The notes: generated by a model from the sequence alone, not told the origin. 64,000 nt of DNA from Streptomyces cellostaticus (GCF_001513965.1 NZ_KQ948044.1:1-64000), one strand, 5' to 3'. Positions 49,531 through 59,137 are shown, counted from the first letter of the stretch. Program-made: numbers and translations.

Positions 49531-52500
49531 ATGCCCCCCACCGCACTGCACCCCGAGCCGGCCGGTACGCTGCCCGGCGTCCCCGTCGTGGACATCACCG
49601 CCACCGGGCCCGGACACACCCCCATCCAGCAGGTCATGGAGCTGATGCGCGCCCATGGACCGGTGCTGGTGCGCCGGCTGCACGGGCGCGACATCCTGTT
49701 CGTCGCCGATGCCGACCTGGTCGCCGACCTCGCCGACGAGGAGCGGTTCGCCAAGCACATCGGGCCCGCGCTGGAGAACGTGCGCGCCTTCACCGCCGAC
49801 GGCCTGTTCACCGCCTACAACGACGAGCCCAACTGGGCCAAGGCGCACGACATCCTCATGCCCGCCTTCGCGCTCGGCTCGATGAAGACCTACCACCCGG
49901 TGATGCTGAAGGTGGCCCGCCGGCTCATCGACTCCTGGGACCGGGCCGCCCGCGCCGGGCAGCCGGTCAACGTCCCCGACGACATGACCCGGATGACCCT
50001 CGACACCATCGGCCTGGCCGGATTCGACTACGACTTCGGCTCCTTCGAGCGGGCCGAGCCGCACCCCTTCGTCGAGTCCATGGTGCGCTGCCTGGAGTGG
50101 GCCATGACCCGCCTCGCCCGTAACCCCGGCGAGGACCACGCGGCGGCCGACGCCGCCTTCCGTGCGGACGCCGACTACCTCGCCGGTGTCGTGGACGACG
50201 TCATCGCCGCCCGCACCGGCACCGACCAGAGCGCTGCCGAGGACCTGCTCGGGCTGATGCTCACCGCGCGCCACCCGGCCGACGGCACCACCCTGGACAC
50301 GGCCAACATCCGCAACCAGGTCATCACCTTCCTGATCGCCGGCCACGAGACCACCTCCGGCGCGATGTCCTTCGCCCTGTACTACCTCGCCAAGCATCCG
50401 GCCGCGCTCCGGCTCGTCCAGCGCGAGGCCGACGCACTGTGGGGCGACACCCCCGATCCGGAACCGACGTACGAGGACATCGGCCGTCTCACCTACACCC
50501 GTCAGGTCCTCAACGAGGCGCTCAGGCTGTGGCCGACGGCCGCCGCCTTCAGCCGGCACGCCCGCGAGGACACCCTGCTCGGCGGGCGGCTCCCGATGCA
50601 CGCCGGACAGGCCGTCGTGGTGCTCGCCCCGATGCTGCACCGGCAGCCCGTGTGGGGCGACAACCCGGAGCTGTTCGATCCGGAGCGCTTCACCGCCGAG
50701 GCGGAGGCGGCCCGCCCGGTGCACGCCTTCAAGCCCTTCGGCACCGGTGAACGCGCCTGCATCGGACGGCAGTTCGCGCTGCACGAGGCGACCATGCTGC
50801 TGGCCATGCTGGTCCACCGCTACCGGCTGCACGACCACGCCGGCTACGCGCTCACCGTGAAGGAGACCCTCACCCTCAAGCCCGAGGACTTCACCCTCAC
50901 CCTCACGCCGCGCACCGACGCGGACCGGGTCCACGCCCCGCTGCCGGGCGCCGCGACCGCCCCCGGCACCCAGGCCCCGGCCCCGGACGCGCTGCCGGCC
51001 CGGGTCCGCCCCGGCACCGGTACGCTCTTCCTGCACGGCAGCAACTACGGCACCTGCCGCGCCTTCGCCGCCCAGCTCGCCGACGAGGCCGCCGCCGTCG
51101 GCTGCGTCACCGAGGTCGCCGCCCTGGACGACTATGCGGACGGACTGCCCACCGACCGGCCCGTCGTCATCACCGCCGCCTCCTACAACGGCCGCCCCAC
51201 CGACGACGCCACCGCCTTCACCGCCTGGCTCGACGGCACCCCCGACCTGACCGGCGTGACCTATGCCGTCCTCGGCGTCGGCGACCGCAACTGGGCCGCC
51301 ACCTACCAGCACGTCCCCATCCGCATCGACGCCCGCCTCGCCGAGCTCGGCGCCGGCCGGCTGACCGACCGCGCCGCCGCCGACGCCTCCGGCGACCTGA
51401 CCGGCACCGTCCGTGACTTCACCGCCCGGCTGCGCGCCGCCCTGCTCGGGGAGTACGGCGACCCCGACGCCGTCACCGGCACACAGCAGGAGCCCGCAAC
51501 CGCGTACGAGGTCCGCACCGTGACCGGCGGCCCGCTGGACGCCCTCGCCGAGCGGCACGGGCTGGTGCCGATGACCGTCACCGAGGCCTACGACCTCACC
51601 GCGCCGGGACACCCGCGCACCAAGCGGTTCCTGCGCATCGCCCTGCCCGACGGCGTCACCTACCGCACCGCCGACCACCTGACCGTGCTCCCCGCGGGCG
51701 CCCCGGACCTCGTGGACCGCGCCGCCGCCGCGCTCGGCGTCGACCTCGACACCGTCCTGGACATCCGGGCCACCCGCCCACGCCGCGACGGCCTCGCCAC
51801 GGACCGCCCGCTGACGGTACGTCACCTTCTCACCCACCAGGTCGAGGTGCAGGAACGCCCGACCGCACGGCAGCTGGCCCTGCTCGCCGAGGCCAACCCC
51901 TGCCCGCCCGAGCGTGCCGCCCTCGCCGCCCTGACCGGCGACGATCCCCGCACCCTGGTGGAGATCATCGAGGACCACCCCGCCCTGCGCGGCGCGCTGG
52001 ACTGGCCGCGCCTGCTCGACCTGCTCACCCCGATCCGGCCCCGCCACTACTCCCTCTCCTCCTCCCCGGCGGCCGACCCGCGCCACGCAGAGCTGATGGT
52101 CTCCGTCCTCGACGCCCCCGCGCGCTCCGGCAAGGGCCGCTACCGGGGCACCGGCTCCGGGCACCTCGCCTCCCTGCGGCCCGGCGACACCGTGTACGCC
52201 CGCGTCCAGCCCTGCCGGGAGGTCTTCCGGATCGACGGCACCGCACCCGTCGTCATGGTCGCCGCGGGCACCGGCCTCGCGCCGTTCCGCGGAGCCGTCG
52301 CCGACCGCGCCGCGGCCCGTGCCGCCGGCACCGAACTCCCCCCGGCGCTGCTCTACTTCGGCTGCGACGCCCCCGACGCCGACTTCCTGCACGCCGGTGA
52401 ACTCCGCGCCGCCGAGAGTGCCGGAGCCGTCTCGCTGCGCCCGGCCTTCAGTGCCGCCCCCGAGAACGGCGCCCTCTTCGTCCAGCACCGCATCGCCGCC

Positions 52501-52710
52501 GAGGCCGACGAGGTCTGGGAGCTGCTGACCGCCGGGGCCCGCGTCCACGTCTGCGGCGACGGTGCCCGGATGGCACCCGGCGTACGCGAGGCGTTCCGTA
52601 CCCTGTACCGCAAGCACACCCCCGGCGCCGACGACACGGCGGCCGTACGGTGGCTCGACTCGCTGGTGGCGGACGGGCGTTACATCGAGGACGTGTACGC
52701 GGCGGGGTGA
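49531..52710 (+). CDS. Self-sufficient cytochrome P450/NADPH-P450 reductase (CYP102/BM3 type)
   Basis: A 1059-residue fusion, close to P450 BM3 in length. Residues about 1-460 are the heme domain, with AGHETTSG, ExxR in NEALRLWP, and the heme-binding loop FGTGERACIGRQF with Cys410. A Pro/Ala linker follows. The flavodoxin domain begins with LFLHGSNYGTCRAFAAQLA (FMN). The FAD/NADPH reductase domain contains RHYSLSSSP (FAD) and MVAAGTGLAPFRGAV (NADPH). Known members hydroxylate fatty acids below the terminal carbon without partner proteins. The start at ATG 49531 is chosen over an upstream open frame. All cofactor motifs look intact. Confidence 0.96.
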   Translation: MPPTALHPEPAGTLPGVPVVDITATGPGHTPIQQVMELMRAHGPVLVRRLHGRDILFVADADLVADLADEERFAKHIGPALENVRAFTADGLFTAYNDEPNWAKAHDILMPAFALGSMKTYHPVMLKVARRLIDSWDRAARAGQPVNVPDDMTRMTLDTIGLAGFDYDFGSFERAEPHPFVESMVRCLEWAMTRLARNPGEDHAAADAAFRADADYLAGVVDDVIAARTGTDQSAAEDLLGLMLTARHPADGTTLDTANIRNQVITFLIAGHETTSGAMSFALYYLAKHPAALRLVQREADALWGDTPDPEPTYEDIGRLTYTRQVLNEALRLWPTAAAFSRHAREDTLLGGRLPMHAGQAVVVLAPMLHRQPVWGDNPELFDPERFTAEAEAARPVHAFKPFGTGERACIGRQFALHEATMLLAMLVHRYRLHDHAGYALTVKETLTLKPEDFTLTLTPRTDADRVHAPLPGAATAPGTQAPAPDALPARVRPGTGTLFLHGSNYGTCRAFAAQLADEAAAVGCVTEVAALDDYADGLPTDRPVVITAASYNGRPTDDATAFTAWLDGTPDLTGVTYAVLGVGDRNWAATYQHVPIRIDARLAELGAGRLTDRAAADASGDLTGTVRDFTARLRAALLGEYGDPDAVTGTQQEPATAYEVRTVTGGPLDALAERHGLVPMTVTEAYDLTAPGHPRTKRFLRIALPDGVTYRTADHLTVLPAGAPDLVDRAAAALGVDLDTVLDIRATRPRRDGLATDRPLTVRHLLTHQVEVQERPTARQLALLAEANPCPPERAALAALTGDDPRTLVEIIEDHPALRGALDWPRLLDLLTPIRPRHYSLSSSPAADPRHAELMVSVLDAPARSGKGRYRGTGSGHLASLRPGDTVYARVQPCREVFRIDGTAPVVMVAAGTGLAPFRGAVADRAAARAAGTELPPALLYFGCDAPDADFLHAGELRAAESAGAVSLRPAFSAAPENGALFVQHRIAAEADEVWELLTAGARVHVCGDGARMAPGVREAFRTLYRKHTPGADDTAAVRWLDSLVADGRYIEDVYAAG

Positions 52711-52843
52711 CCCGCATGGGAGGGGGCCGGAATCAAGACCGCCCGCGCTTAGCTCATCACATGAAATAAGGGGTGGTTGAATATCGCGTCCACCCTGCTC
52801 CCAGGGGTATGTTGCAGGTCGGGACACGGTTGAGGGGAGCCAC

Positions 52844-54133
52844 ATGGCGGGGCGGAGCGGGCGCACGGTACGCGATCTCAGGCGGAGCAACCGCACGGCT
52901 GTGCTGCAGCGGCTGTACTTCGAGGGTCCCCTCAGCCGCTTCGAGCTGGGCCCGGTCACGGGCCTGAGCTCCGGCTCGGTCAGCAACGTGGTCGCGGACC
53001 TCGTCGCCGACGGCCTGCTCGAGGAGGCCGGCAGCGTCGACTCCGACGGCGGGCGCCCCCGCACCCTGCTGCGCGTGGCCCCGCGCAGCGGACAGATGAT
53101 CGGCGTCGACGTCGGCGAGACCAGGGTCCGTATCGAGCTGTTCGACCTGACGCTCACCGAACTCGCCCGCACCGAACGCCCGCTGACCCCGCAGGGCTAC
53201 GAAGTCGACGTCATCGCCGGCCACATCCGCGACGGCATCGCCGAGGTCCTCGCGGCCGAGGAGGCCTCGCCCGAGCGGCTGCTCGGCGTCGGTGTCGGCG
53301 TCCCCGGCATCGTCGAGCACACGGCCGAGCGAGGTGCCGTCGTGCACGGGCAGACCATCGGCTGGGACGCGGTCCCGCTGGAGGAACTGCTCCGCTCGAC
53401 CTCGCAACTGCCGGACAGCGTCCCCTACTTCATCGACAACGGCGCCAAGACCCTCGGACAGGCCGAGATGTGGTTCGGCGCGGGGCGCGGCGCCCGCAAC
53501 GCGGTGGTCGTGCTCTTCGGCTCCGGAGTCGGCGCCTGCCTGGTCACCCCCGAGGTGGAGCACGGGCGGGCCCTCGAGTGGGGGCATCTGACCGTACGGG
53601 TCCGGGGGCGCCGCTGCCGCTGCGGTGCGCCGGGCTGCCTGGAGGCCTACGCGGGTGCCGAGTCGCTGCTGGCCCGCTGGCGCGAGGAGGGTGGGCGGCC
53701 GCCCCGGGGCACCGACGAGGAGACCGCACTCACCGCGATGCTCGCCGCCGCCTACCCGCCCGAGGGCCGGGTCCCCGACGCCGCCGCGCTCGCCGTCCTG
53801 GAGGAGGCCGCCGAGTACCTGGGCGCCGGACTGTCCGACCTGATCAACCTCTTCCGGCCCGAGCGGATCCTGATCGGCGGCTGGGCCGGGCTCCAGCTCG
53901 GCGCCCGGTTCCTGCCCGCCGTACGCCGCCACGCGACGACGTACGCCCTGCGGTACCCGGCCGACAAGGTGACCATCGACCTCGGCAGGCTCGGCCCCGA
54001 CGCGGTCACCGTGGGTGCCGCGATCCTGCCCCTGGCCGACTTCTTCGCCCGCGGCGGCCGGCGCGCCGAACCGGCGACCGAGGACCGGCACCCCGCCTGG
54101 CGGGCCGTGCTGCAGGAGCGCGCACCGCGCTGA
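52844..54133 (+). CDS. ROK family transcriptional regulator
   Basis: A 429-residue regulator starting at ATG 52844 behind GAGGGGAG. The N-terminal winged helix reads RSNRTAVLQRLYFEGPLSR and GLSSGSVSNVVADLVADGLL. The ROK domain follows, with the ATP-site-like GVDVGETRVR, GVGVGVPGIV and the zinc motif CRCGAPGCLEAYAG. Such proteins repress sugar-use genes and respond to sugars or phosphosugars. No transporter or sugar gene is adjacent; the P450 ends upstream on the same strand. The target is unknown. Confidence 0.93.
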   Translation: MAGRSGRTVRDLRRSNRTAVLQRLYFEGPLSRFELGPVTGLSSGSVSNVVADLVADGLLEEAGSVDSDGGRPRTLLRVAPRSGQMIGVDVGETRVRIELFDLTLTELARTERPLTPQGYEVDVIAGHIRDGIAEVLAAEEASPERLLGVGVGVPGIVEHTAERGAVVHGQTIGWDAVPLEELLRSTSQLPDSVPYFIDNGAKTLGQAEMWFGAGRGARNAVVVLFGSGVGACLVTPEVEHGRALEWGHLTVRVRGRRCRCGAPGCLEAYAGAESLLARWREEGGRPPRGTDEETALTAMLAAAYPPEGRVPDAAALAVLEEAAEYLGAGLSDLINLFRPERILIGGWAGLQLGARFLPAVRRHATTYALRYPADKVTIDLGRLGPDAVTVGAAILPLADFFARGGRRAEPATEDRHPAWRAVLQERAPR

Positions 54134-54149
54134 GCAGGCCGCCGCACGC

Positions 54150-54392
54150 TCAGTCCGAGGGCTCCTGCGGCGTCGGATGCTCGGGGTGGACCGTGGCGGA
54201 GCGCGGTGCGCCCCGGGGTCCCGTGCCGGCCTCGTCGGGCTCGGGCACGTCCTCCGCCCCCGGCTCGTCGTCGGGCCGCTGCCCCGCCGCGGCCTCCCAT
54301 GGATCCCCACCGGGACGGGCCTGCTGATCGGGCAGGTCCCGGGGGACCGGCTCCCTGCCGTGAGCGGGCTTCGGCTCCGGCTGTGCGGTCAT
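54150..54392 (-). CDS. Small hydrophilic protein, unknown function
   Basis: An 80-residue, Pro/Glu/Asp-rich protein with no hydrophobic segment or Cys, starting at ATG 54392 with a strong GAGGAGG ribosome site. It is probably disordered. I recognise no family. The gene ends 17 bases from the convergent ROK gene. Confidence 0.6.
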   Translation of the reverse strand: MTAQPEPKPAHGREPVPRDLPDQQARPGGDPWEAAAGQRPDDEPGAEDVPEPDEAGTGPRGAPRSATVHPEHPTPQEPSD

Positions 54393-54658
54393 GACCGTCC
54401 TCCTCGTCTCGTCGGCCCGGGCGTGACCCCACCGGGTACCCAGGCCGGGCGCGCGCACACGGGCGGCCAAGCGGTGGGCGCGGATGGCGGTCGCCTCTCG
54501 GCGAAAGGCTCCACAGGGCTTCAGCCGGACGATCGTCCCTGTGGGCAAAAGGTGAGGCCCGGGGACACTGTCCCATCCGCACCCACGGTTCGTTCAACAG
54601 GCAACCATTGTGTGGTGTTCCAGCCGGATGCCGTGATCCGCGTCACGCCGTTCGATGC

Positions 54659-55690
54659 TCACAGCGGCGTACGGCCCTCATGGGTCCACGCCAGCAGCTC
54701 CTCGGCCGGCCAGGTCGTCACCACCCGCTCGGCGGGCACCCCGCACTCCTCGGCCCGTGCGCAGCCCAGGATCTGCCAGTCCAGCTGTCCCGGGGCATGC
54801 GCGTCGGTGTCGATCGAGAACAGCACCCCGGCGGCCACGGCCCTGCGCAGCAGCCGCCTCGGCGGGTCCAGCCGCTCGGGACGGCTGTTGATCTCCACGG
54901 CCGTACCCGACTCGGCGCAGGCGGCGAACACCGCGTCCGCGTCGAACTCCGACTCCGGCCGCCCACGCCCCGTGACCAGCCGTCCGGTGCAGTGGCCGAG
55001 CACGTCGGCGTGCGGATTGCGGACGGCGGCCACCATGCGGCGGGTCATCGAACGGGCGTCCATCCGCAGCTTGGAGTGCACGGACACCACGACCACGTCG
55101 AGCCGTGCCAGCAGCTCCGGCTCCTGGTCCAGCGCACCGTCCTCCAGGATGTCGCACTCGATGCCGGTGAGCAGCCGGAACGGCGCCCACTGCGCATTCA
55201 GCTCCGCCACCACCTCCAGCTGCTCGCGCAACCGCTCCGGCGACAGGCCCCGGGCCACGGTCAGCCGGGGGGAGTGGTCGGTCAGGGCGGTCCACTCATG
55301 GCCGAGCCCGGCCGCGGCCCGCCCCATCTCCTCGATCGGACTGCCGCCGTCCGACCAGTCCGAGTGGGTGTGGCAGTCCCCGCGCAGCAGCGCCCTGAGC
55401 TGCGCGCCGCCGCCGTCGGCCGCGGGCGCTGCGGCCTCCTCCTCCAGCGTGCGCAGATAGCCCGGCACCTCCCCGGTCAGGGCCTCCCGCACCACCTGCG
55501 CGGTCTTCGGGCCGACCCCCTTCAGCGACTCCAGTGTCCCGGCCGCCGCACGCTCGGCGACCTCGCCCTCGGGCAGCGCGGAGAGCACCCGGGCTGCGGT
55601 GCGGAAGGCCCGTACCCGGTAGGTGGGCGCCAGCGACCGCTCCAGCAGGAACGCGATCCGGTCCAGGGCCGAGACGGGATCCATGGTCAC
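54659..55690 (-). CDS. PHP-domain protein with N-terminal helix-hairpin-helix (PolX-like)
   Basis: A 343-residue protein. The first 90 residues hold a helix-hairpin-helix (LESLKGVGPKTAQVVREAL), as in family X polymerases. The rest is a PHP phosphoesterase domain: DCHTHSDWSDGG, LTDHSPRL, GIECDIL, SVHSKLRMD and SIDTDAHAPGQ, which supply the metal-binding His/Asp residues. This matches the C-terminal half of bacterial PolX without the polymerase part, a common stand-alone form. A DNA end-processing or phosphoesterase role is inferred. The start is GTG 55690 or ATG 55684. Confidence 0.9.
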   Translation of the reverse strand: MTMDPVSALDRIAFLLERSLAPTYRVRAFRTAARVLSALPEGEVAERAAAGTLESLKGVGPKTAQVVREALTGEVPGYLRTLEEEAAAPAADGGGAQLRALLRGDCHTHSDWSDGGSPIEEMGRAAAGLGHEWTALTDHSPRLTVARGLSPERLREQLEVVAELNAQWAPFRLLTGIECDILEDGALDQEPELLARLDVVVVSVHSKLRMDARSMTRRMVAAVRNPHADVLGHCTGRLVTGRGRPESEFDADAVFAACAESGTAVEINSRPERLDPPRRLLRRAVAAGVLFSIDTDAHAPGQLDWQILGCARAEECGVPAERVVTTWPAEELLAWTHEGRTPL

Positions 55691-55868
55691 CTCCAGCCGG
55701 CCGCGACGCCCCTCCAGGGTTCTTCAGCCCGCCTCACCCCGCACGCCCACAGGATCCCCCGCAGCCGGCGACGGTCCACGACCGCACCGGACGCTCCGGG
55801 GTGGGCGCCCACCCGGGCAGGCCTCGCGGACGAGTCGTCCACCCGGGTTGCGTTCTACGCTCTATTGC

Positions 55869-56114
55869 ATGACCGAACAAGCAGCTCCCTACATATCCCA
55901 TCCGCGGGTCCTGGTGCTCGGGCTGTGTCCGGGCAAGCCGGGCGAGCCGCCCTTCAGGATCATGGAGATCGACGGTCAGGTGATCGGTGCGGCCAGGACC
56001 ATCACCGATGTGCTGGAGGCGGCCGCCTCCCACGGCATCACCATCCACGACCTGGACGATCCGGACGTGGTGCGCTTCGTGAACGGCGACAAGTACACCT
56101 GGACGCTGCACTGA
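55869..56114 (+). CDS. Small conserved hypothetical protein
   Basis: An 81-residue soluble protein starting at ATG 55869: ISHPRVLVLGLCPGKPGEPPFRIMEIDG and then VIGAARTITDVLEAAASHG, ending FVNGDKYTWTLH. The regular alpha/beta pattern suggests a real folded protein. No known function. It faces the convergent GH16 gene, whose stop lies 10 bases away. Confidence 0.75.
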   Translation: MTEQAAPYISHPRVLVLGLCPGKPGEPPFRIMEIDGQVIGAARTITDVLEAAASHGITIHDLDDPDVVRFVNGDKYTWTLH

Positions 56115-56123
56115 GCGGACGGC

Positions 56124-57227
56124 TCAGCCGACCGTCCACTTCTGGTTGGCGCCGCCCGTGCAGTCCCACAGCTGGACGGCCGCGCCGTCCGCCGTGCCGT
56201 TGCCGGTGACGTCCAGGCACTTGCCGAGCGCCCGGATCGCGCCGTCCGAGCCGGCCGTCCACGCCTGCGCGGCCGAGCCGTTGCAGTCGTAGAGTTGGAC
56301 CGGGGTCCCGTTGGCGGCGTTCGCACCGGCCACGTCCACGCACTTGCCCGCCAGGCCCCGGACCGGGACACCGGCCGCGCTGTCGCTCGTCGTCACCGAC
56401 ACCGAGTCCACTACCAGCTGCTGTGGGAACTGCGTGGAGCCGTCCGGGTCGCCCGGCCAGTAGCCGCCGACGGCCAGGTTCAGGATCAGGAAGAACGGCT
56501 TGTCGAACACCCAGGTCTTCCCGCCCAGATCGGCGGGCGTGCGCCGCTGGTAGACGTTGCCGTCCACCGACCACGTGATCGAGTCGGGCGCCCAGTCGAC
56601 GGCGAAGGTGTGGAAGCCGTCCGCGAAGGCCTGCCCGCCCGGCAGGGTATAGGCGGCGCCTATGCCGCCCGAGCCGGAGTAGCCGGGGCCGTGGATGGTG
56701 CCGTGCACGGTCGAGGGCTCGAACCCGACGTTCTCCATCACGTCGATCTCGCCCGAGTCCGGCCAGTTGACCGGCGTGCCGAGCATCCAGAACGCGGGCC
56801 ACATGCCCTGCCCGCGCGGGATCTTCATCCGGGCCTCGACATGGCCGTACCGGGCGTTGAACTTCCCGGCGGTGTTCAGCCGCGCCGAGGTGTACTGGCA
56901 GCTGCCGTACCAGCACTGGTAGCCCGCCGGGTTCTCCTTCCGGGCGGTGATCACCAGATGACCCTGGCCGTCCAGGGCCGCGTTCCGGGTGCCCGACGTG
57001 TAGTACTGCCGCTCGTGGTTGTTGACGTTGTCACCGGTCTCCGGCGTCCACTTCGAGGAGTCGGCCCCGGAGCCGGCGGGCCCGTCGAAGGTGTCGGAGA
57101 AGGTGGTGACGGCTACGGCCGCCGGGGCCGCGGTCTGTGCCCGGGCCGGGCCGACGGCGGCCGAGCCGACCAGGGCGGCGGACAGGGCGGCGAACAGGCA
57201 GCTGCGGAGCAGGCGGGGGGAGGCCAT
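56124..57227 (-). CDS. Secreted GH16 beta-1,3-glucanase-like enzyme with partial ricin-type lectin
   Basis: A 367-residue enzyme. Residues 1-30 are a signal peptide ending ARA. The GH16 domain (about 40-280) shows WTPETGDNVNNHERQYYTSG and the catalytic motif GEIDVMENVG with Glu160 and Glu165, typical of laminarinases. After a short joint, residues about 287-367 hold only two ricin-type repeats (GLAGKCVDVAGANAANG, and ALGKCLDVTGNGTADG..QKWTVG), where CBM13 modules normally have three. The enzyme should cut beta-1,3-glucans of fungal or plant walls outside the cell; the lectin may aid binding. Confidence 0.93.
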   Translation of the reverse strand: MASPRLLRSCLFAALSAALVGSAAVGPARAQTAAPAAVAVTTFSDTFDGPAGSGADSSKWTPETGDNVNNHERQYYTSGTRNAALDGQGHLVITARKENPAGYQCWYGSCQYTSARLNTAGKFNARYGHVEARMKIPRGQGMWPAFWMLGTPVNWPDSGEIDVMENVGFEPSTVHGTIHGPGYSGSGGIGAAYTLPGGQAFADGFHTFAVDWAPDSITWSVDGNVYQRRTPADLGGKTWVFDKPFFLILNLAVGGYWPGDPDGSTQFPQQLVVDSVSVTTSDSAAGVPVRGLAGKCVDVAGANAANGTPVQLYDCNGSAAQAWTAGSDGAIRALGKCLDVTGNGTADGAAVQLWDCTGGANQKWTVG

Positions 57228-57490
57228 GACTCTCCGTTCGGCGTGGGGGAGGAGATGCCTCTTGATTTAAGGAGTGAGATAAGAGGGCGTCAATACCTTG
57301 GTACGGACCTGTGTCTGACGGCCCATCGGTCGTCGGGGCGGCGCCGGATGTGTGCCCGCCGTTTCCGTTCACGCTCCCGGGGAACTCCGGGTCCGCGTGC
57401 CGCCGACCCTCATGGGCCCGCCGGTGCTTGGATGCCCCAGGCGGCGCATCGGACAAACCATCGCATAGCATCGCATAACGGACTGAGGAG

Positions 57491-58111
57491 GTGGCGCTCG
57501 GCAAGGCGGTCACCGAGGAAGCGGTCGGCGTCCCGCTCACCGTGGTGTTCGTGGCCGCCTCCGCGATCACCGCGGGCGCCGTCCTACGGGTCACGGCCCG
57601 GGTGTTCCTCGGCCTCGGGCCGCGCCCGCAGGACGCGGAGTACGAGACCAGCGGCTCCGACGAGGAGCCCGAGACCGGCAGCATCCTCCGCCGTATCCCG
57701 GACTCCATGACGGCGGTGCCCGCCGTGCTGCTCGCCGCCGCCTTCGCCGTGGGCGTGGCCCCCGGCTTCGCCGCACTGGTGGCCCGCTCCGTCAACGAGG
57801 CCGGCTCGGGCGGCGCCCACGCCGTGGTCCACTGGACGCTGCACGGCATCCTGCTGGGCCTGCTCTCCACCCTGCTGGCCGTCGCCCTCGCCGCGCTCGC
57901 CGTCACCCGACCGAGCTGGGTGGCCGCCCCCGACTGGACGCTGCCCCTGCGCCGCCTGCAGTCGGGTCACGTCGGCGACTACGTGGCCTGGCTGCTGGTC
58001 GGCGCCACCGTGCTGGGCGCACTGGCGCTGCCGGGTGTGCTGGGCGGCAAAGGAGGCGCAGCCGTCGTACCGACGCAGGGTGCCGTCCGACTCGCGCCGC
58101 ACCGCCAGTAG
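57491..58111 (+). pseudogene. C-terminal fragment of an antiporter/complex I-like membrane subunit
   Basis: A 206-residue frame beginning GTG 57491, directly abutting GAGGAG with no spacing. It reads ALGKAVTEEAVGVPLTVVFV, AGAVLRVTARVFLGLGPRPQ, VPAVLLAAAFAVGVAPGF and HVGDYVAWLLVGATVLGALA. This matches only the C-terminal region of MrpD/NuoL-type proton-translocating subunits, which normally have 12 or more membrane segments and about 500-650 residues; about two thirds is missing upstream. Probably a decayed gene, though the fragment is still open. Confidence 0.72.
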
Positions 58112-58153
58112 CATGATCGGCGCAGCCCGTGATGATCATGCGAGGAGCGGATC

Positions 58154-59107
58154 GTGCGAGACATCGCCGTCTTCAGTGGCAGTGCCCATACCGAACTGGC
58201 TGAGGAGGTCTGCGCCCACCTCGGCGTGCCGCTCAGCCCGACCCGGGTGAGCCGGTTCGCCAACGACTGTCTGGAGGTGCAGCTTCAGGCCAACTGCCGG
58301 GAGCGGGACGTCTTTCTGATCCAGCCGCTGGTCCGGCCGGTGCAGGAGCACCTGGTGGAGCTGCTGCTGATGTGCGACGCGGCCCGGGGCGCCTCCGCGG
58401 CCCGGATCACCGTCGTCATGCCGCACTACTCCTACGCCCGCTCCGACAAGAAGGACGCGCCCCGCATCTCCCTCGGCGGACGCCTGGTCGCCGACCTGAT
58501 GGTGTCGGCGGGCGCGAGCCGGGTCCTCGCCATGACCCTGCACGCCCCGCAGGTGCACGGGTTCTTCTCGGTGCCGGTGGACCACCTGCACGCGCTGCGC
58601 GAACTGGCCGCGCACTTTGGGCAGTACGACCTCTCGCGCACCACGGTCGTCTCCCCGGACCTCGGCAACGCCAAGGAGGCCGCCGCCTTCGCCCGGCTGA
58701 TCGGCGCGCAGGTGGCCGCCGGTGCCAAGCAGCGGTTCGCGGACGACCGGGTGAGCATCAGCTCCGTCATCGGCGAGGTCACCGACCGGGACGTCATCGT
58801 GCTGGACGACGAGATCGCCAAGGGCAGCACGGTGCTCGAACTTCTGGAGAGACTGCGGGAGCTGGGGCCGCGCTCGATCCGGCTGGCGTGCACACACGGC
58901 CTGTTCGCGGCCGGTGCGCTCAAGCGGCTGAGCGAGCAGCCCGACGTGCTGGAGATCGTGTGCACCAACACGGTTCCGGTGCCCGCCGACGACCACACCG
59001 ACAAGCTGCGCGTCCTGTCCATCGCACCGGCCCTCGCCGAGGCCGTACGGCGCATTCACAACGGCGAGTCCGTCAGCGCCCTGTTCGACGACCCCAGAGG
59101 CGTCTAG
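58154..59107 (+). CDS. Ribose-phosphate pyrophosphokinase paralogue (divergent PRPP synthetase)
   Basis: A 317-residue protein of normal PRPP-synthetase length, with a GTG start at 58154 behind GAGGAG. The family core is present: FSGSAHTELAEEVCAHLG, CRERDVFLIQP, MPHYSYARSDKKD and the PRPP-binding loop LDDEIAKGSTVLELL. The metal and substrate loops differ from housekeeping Prs, e.g. DKKDAPRISLGGRLVADLM in place of the usual RxxREPITAKLVANL, and DDEIAKGST in place of DDMIDTGGT. This suggests a second, specialised copy. It is followed by a convergent STAS gene. Confidence 0.87.
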   Translation: MRDIAVFSGSAHTELAEEVCAHLGVPLSPTRVSRFANDCLEVQLQANCRERDVFLIQPLVRPVQEHLVELLLMCDAARGASAARITVVMPHYSYARSDKKDAPRISLGGRLVADLMVSAGASRVLAMTLHAPQVHGFFSVPVDHLHALRELAAHFGQYDLSRTTVVSPDLGNAKEAAAFARLIGAQVAAGAKQRFADDRVSISSVIGEVTDRDVIVLDDEIAKGSTVLELLERLRELGPRSIRLACTHGLFAAGALKRLSEQPDVLEIVCTNTVPVPADDHTDKLRVLSIAPALAEAVRRIHNGESVSALFDDPRGV

Positions 59108-59137
59108 ACAAGGAAGAGCGACGCGGCACCGGCGCAG

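Noticed and set aside
49387..53172. A 1261-codon leftward frame covering the P450-reductase gene
   Set aside because: It is the shadow of the rightward P450 fusion: Gly/Val/Arg-rich text with no domain, no ribosome site, and no sense outside the opposite gene.
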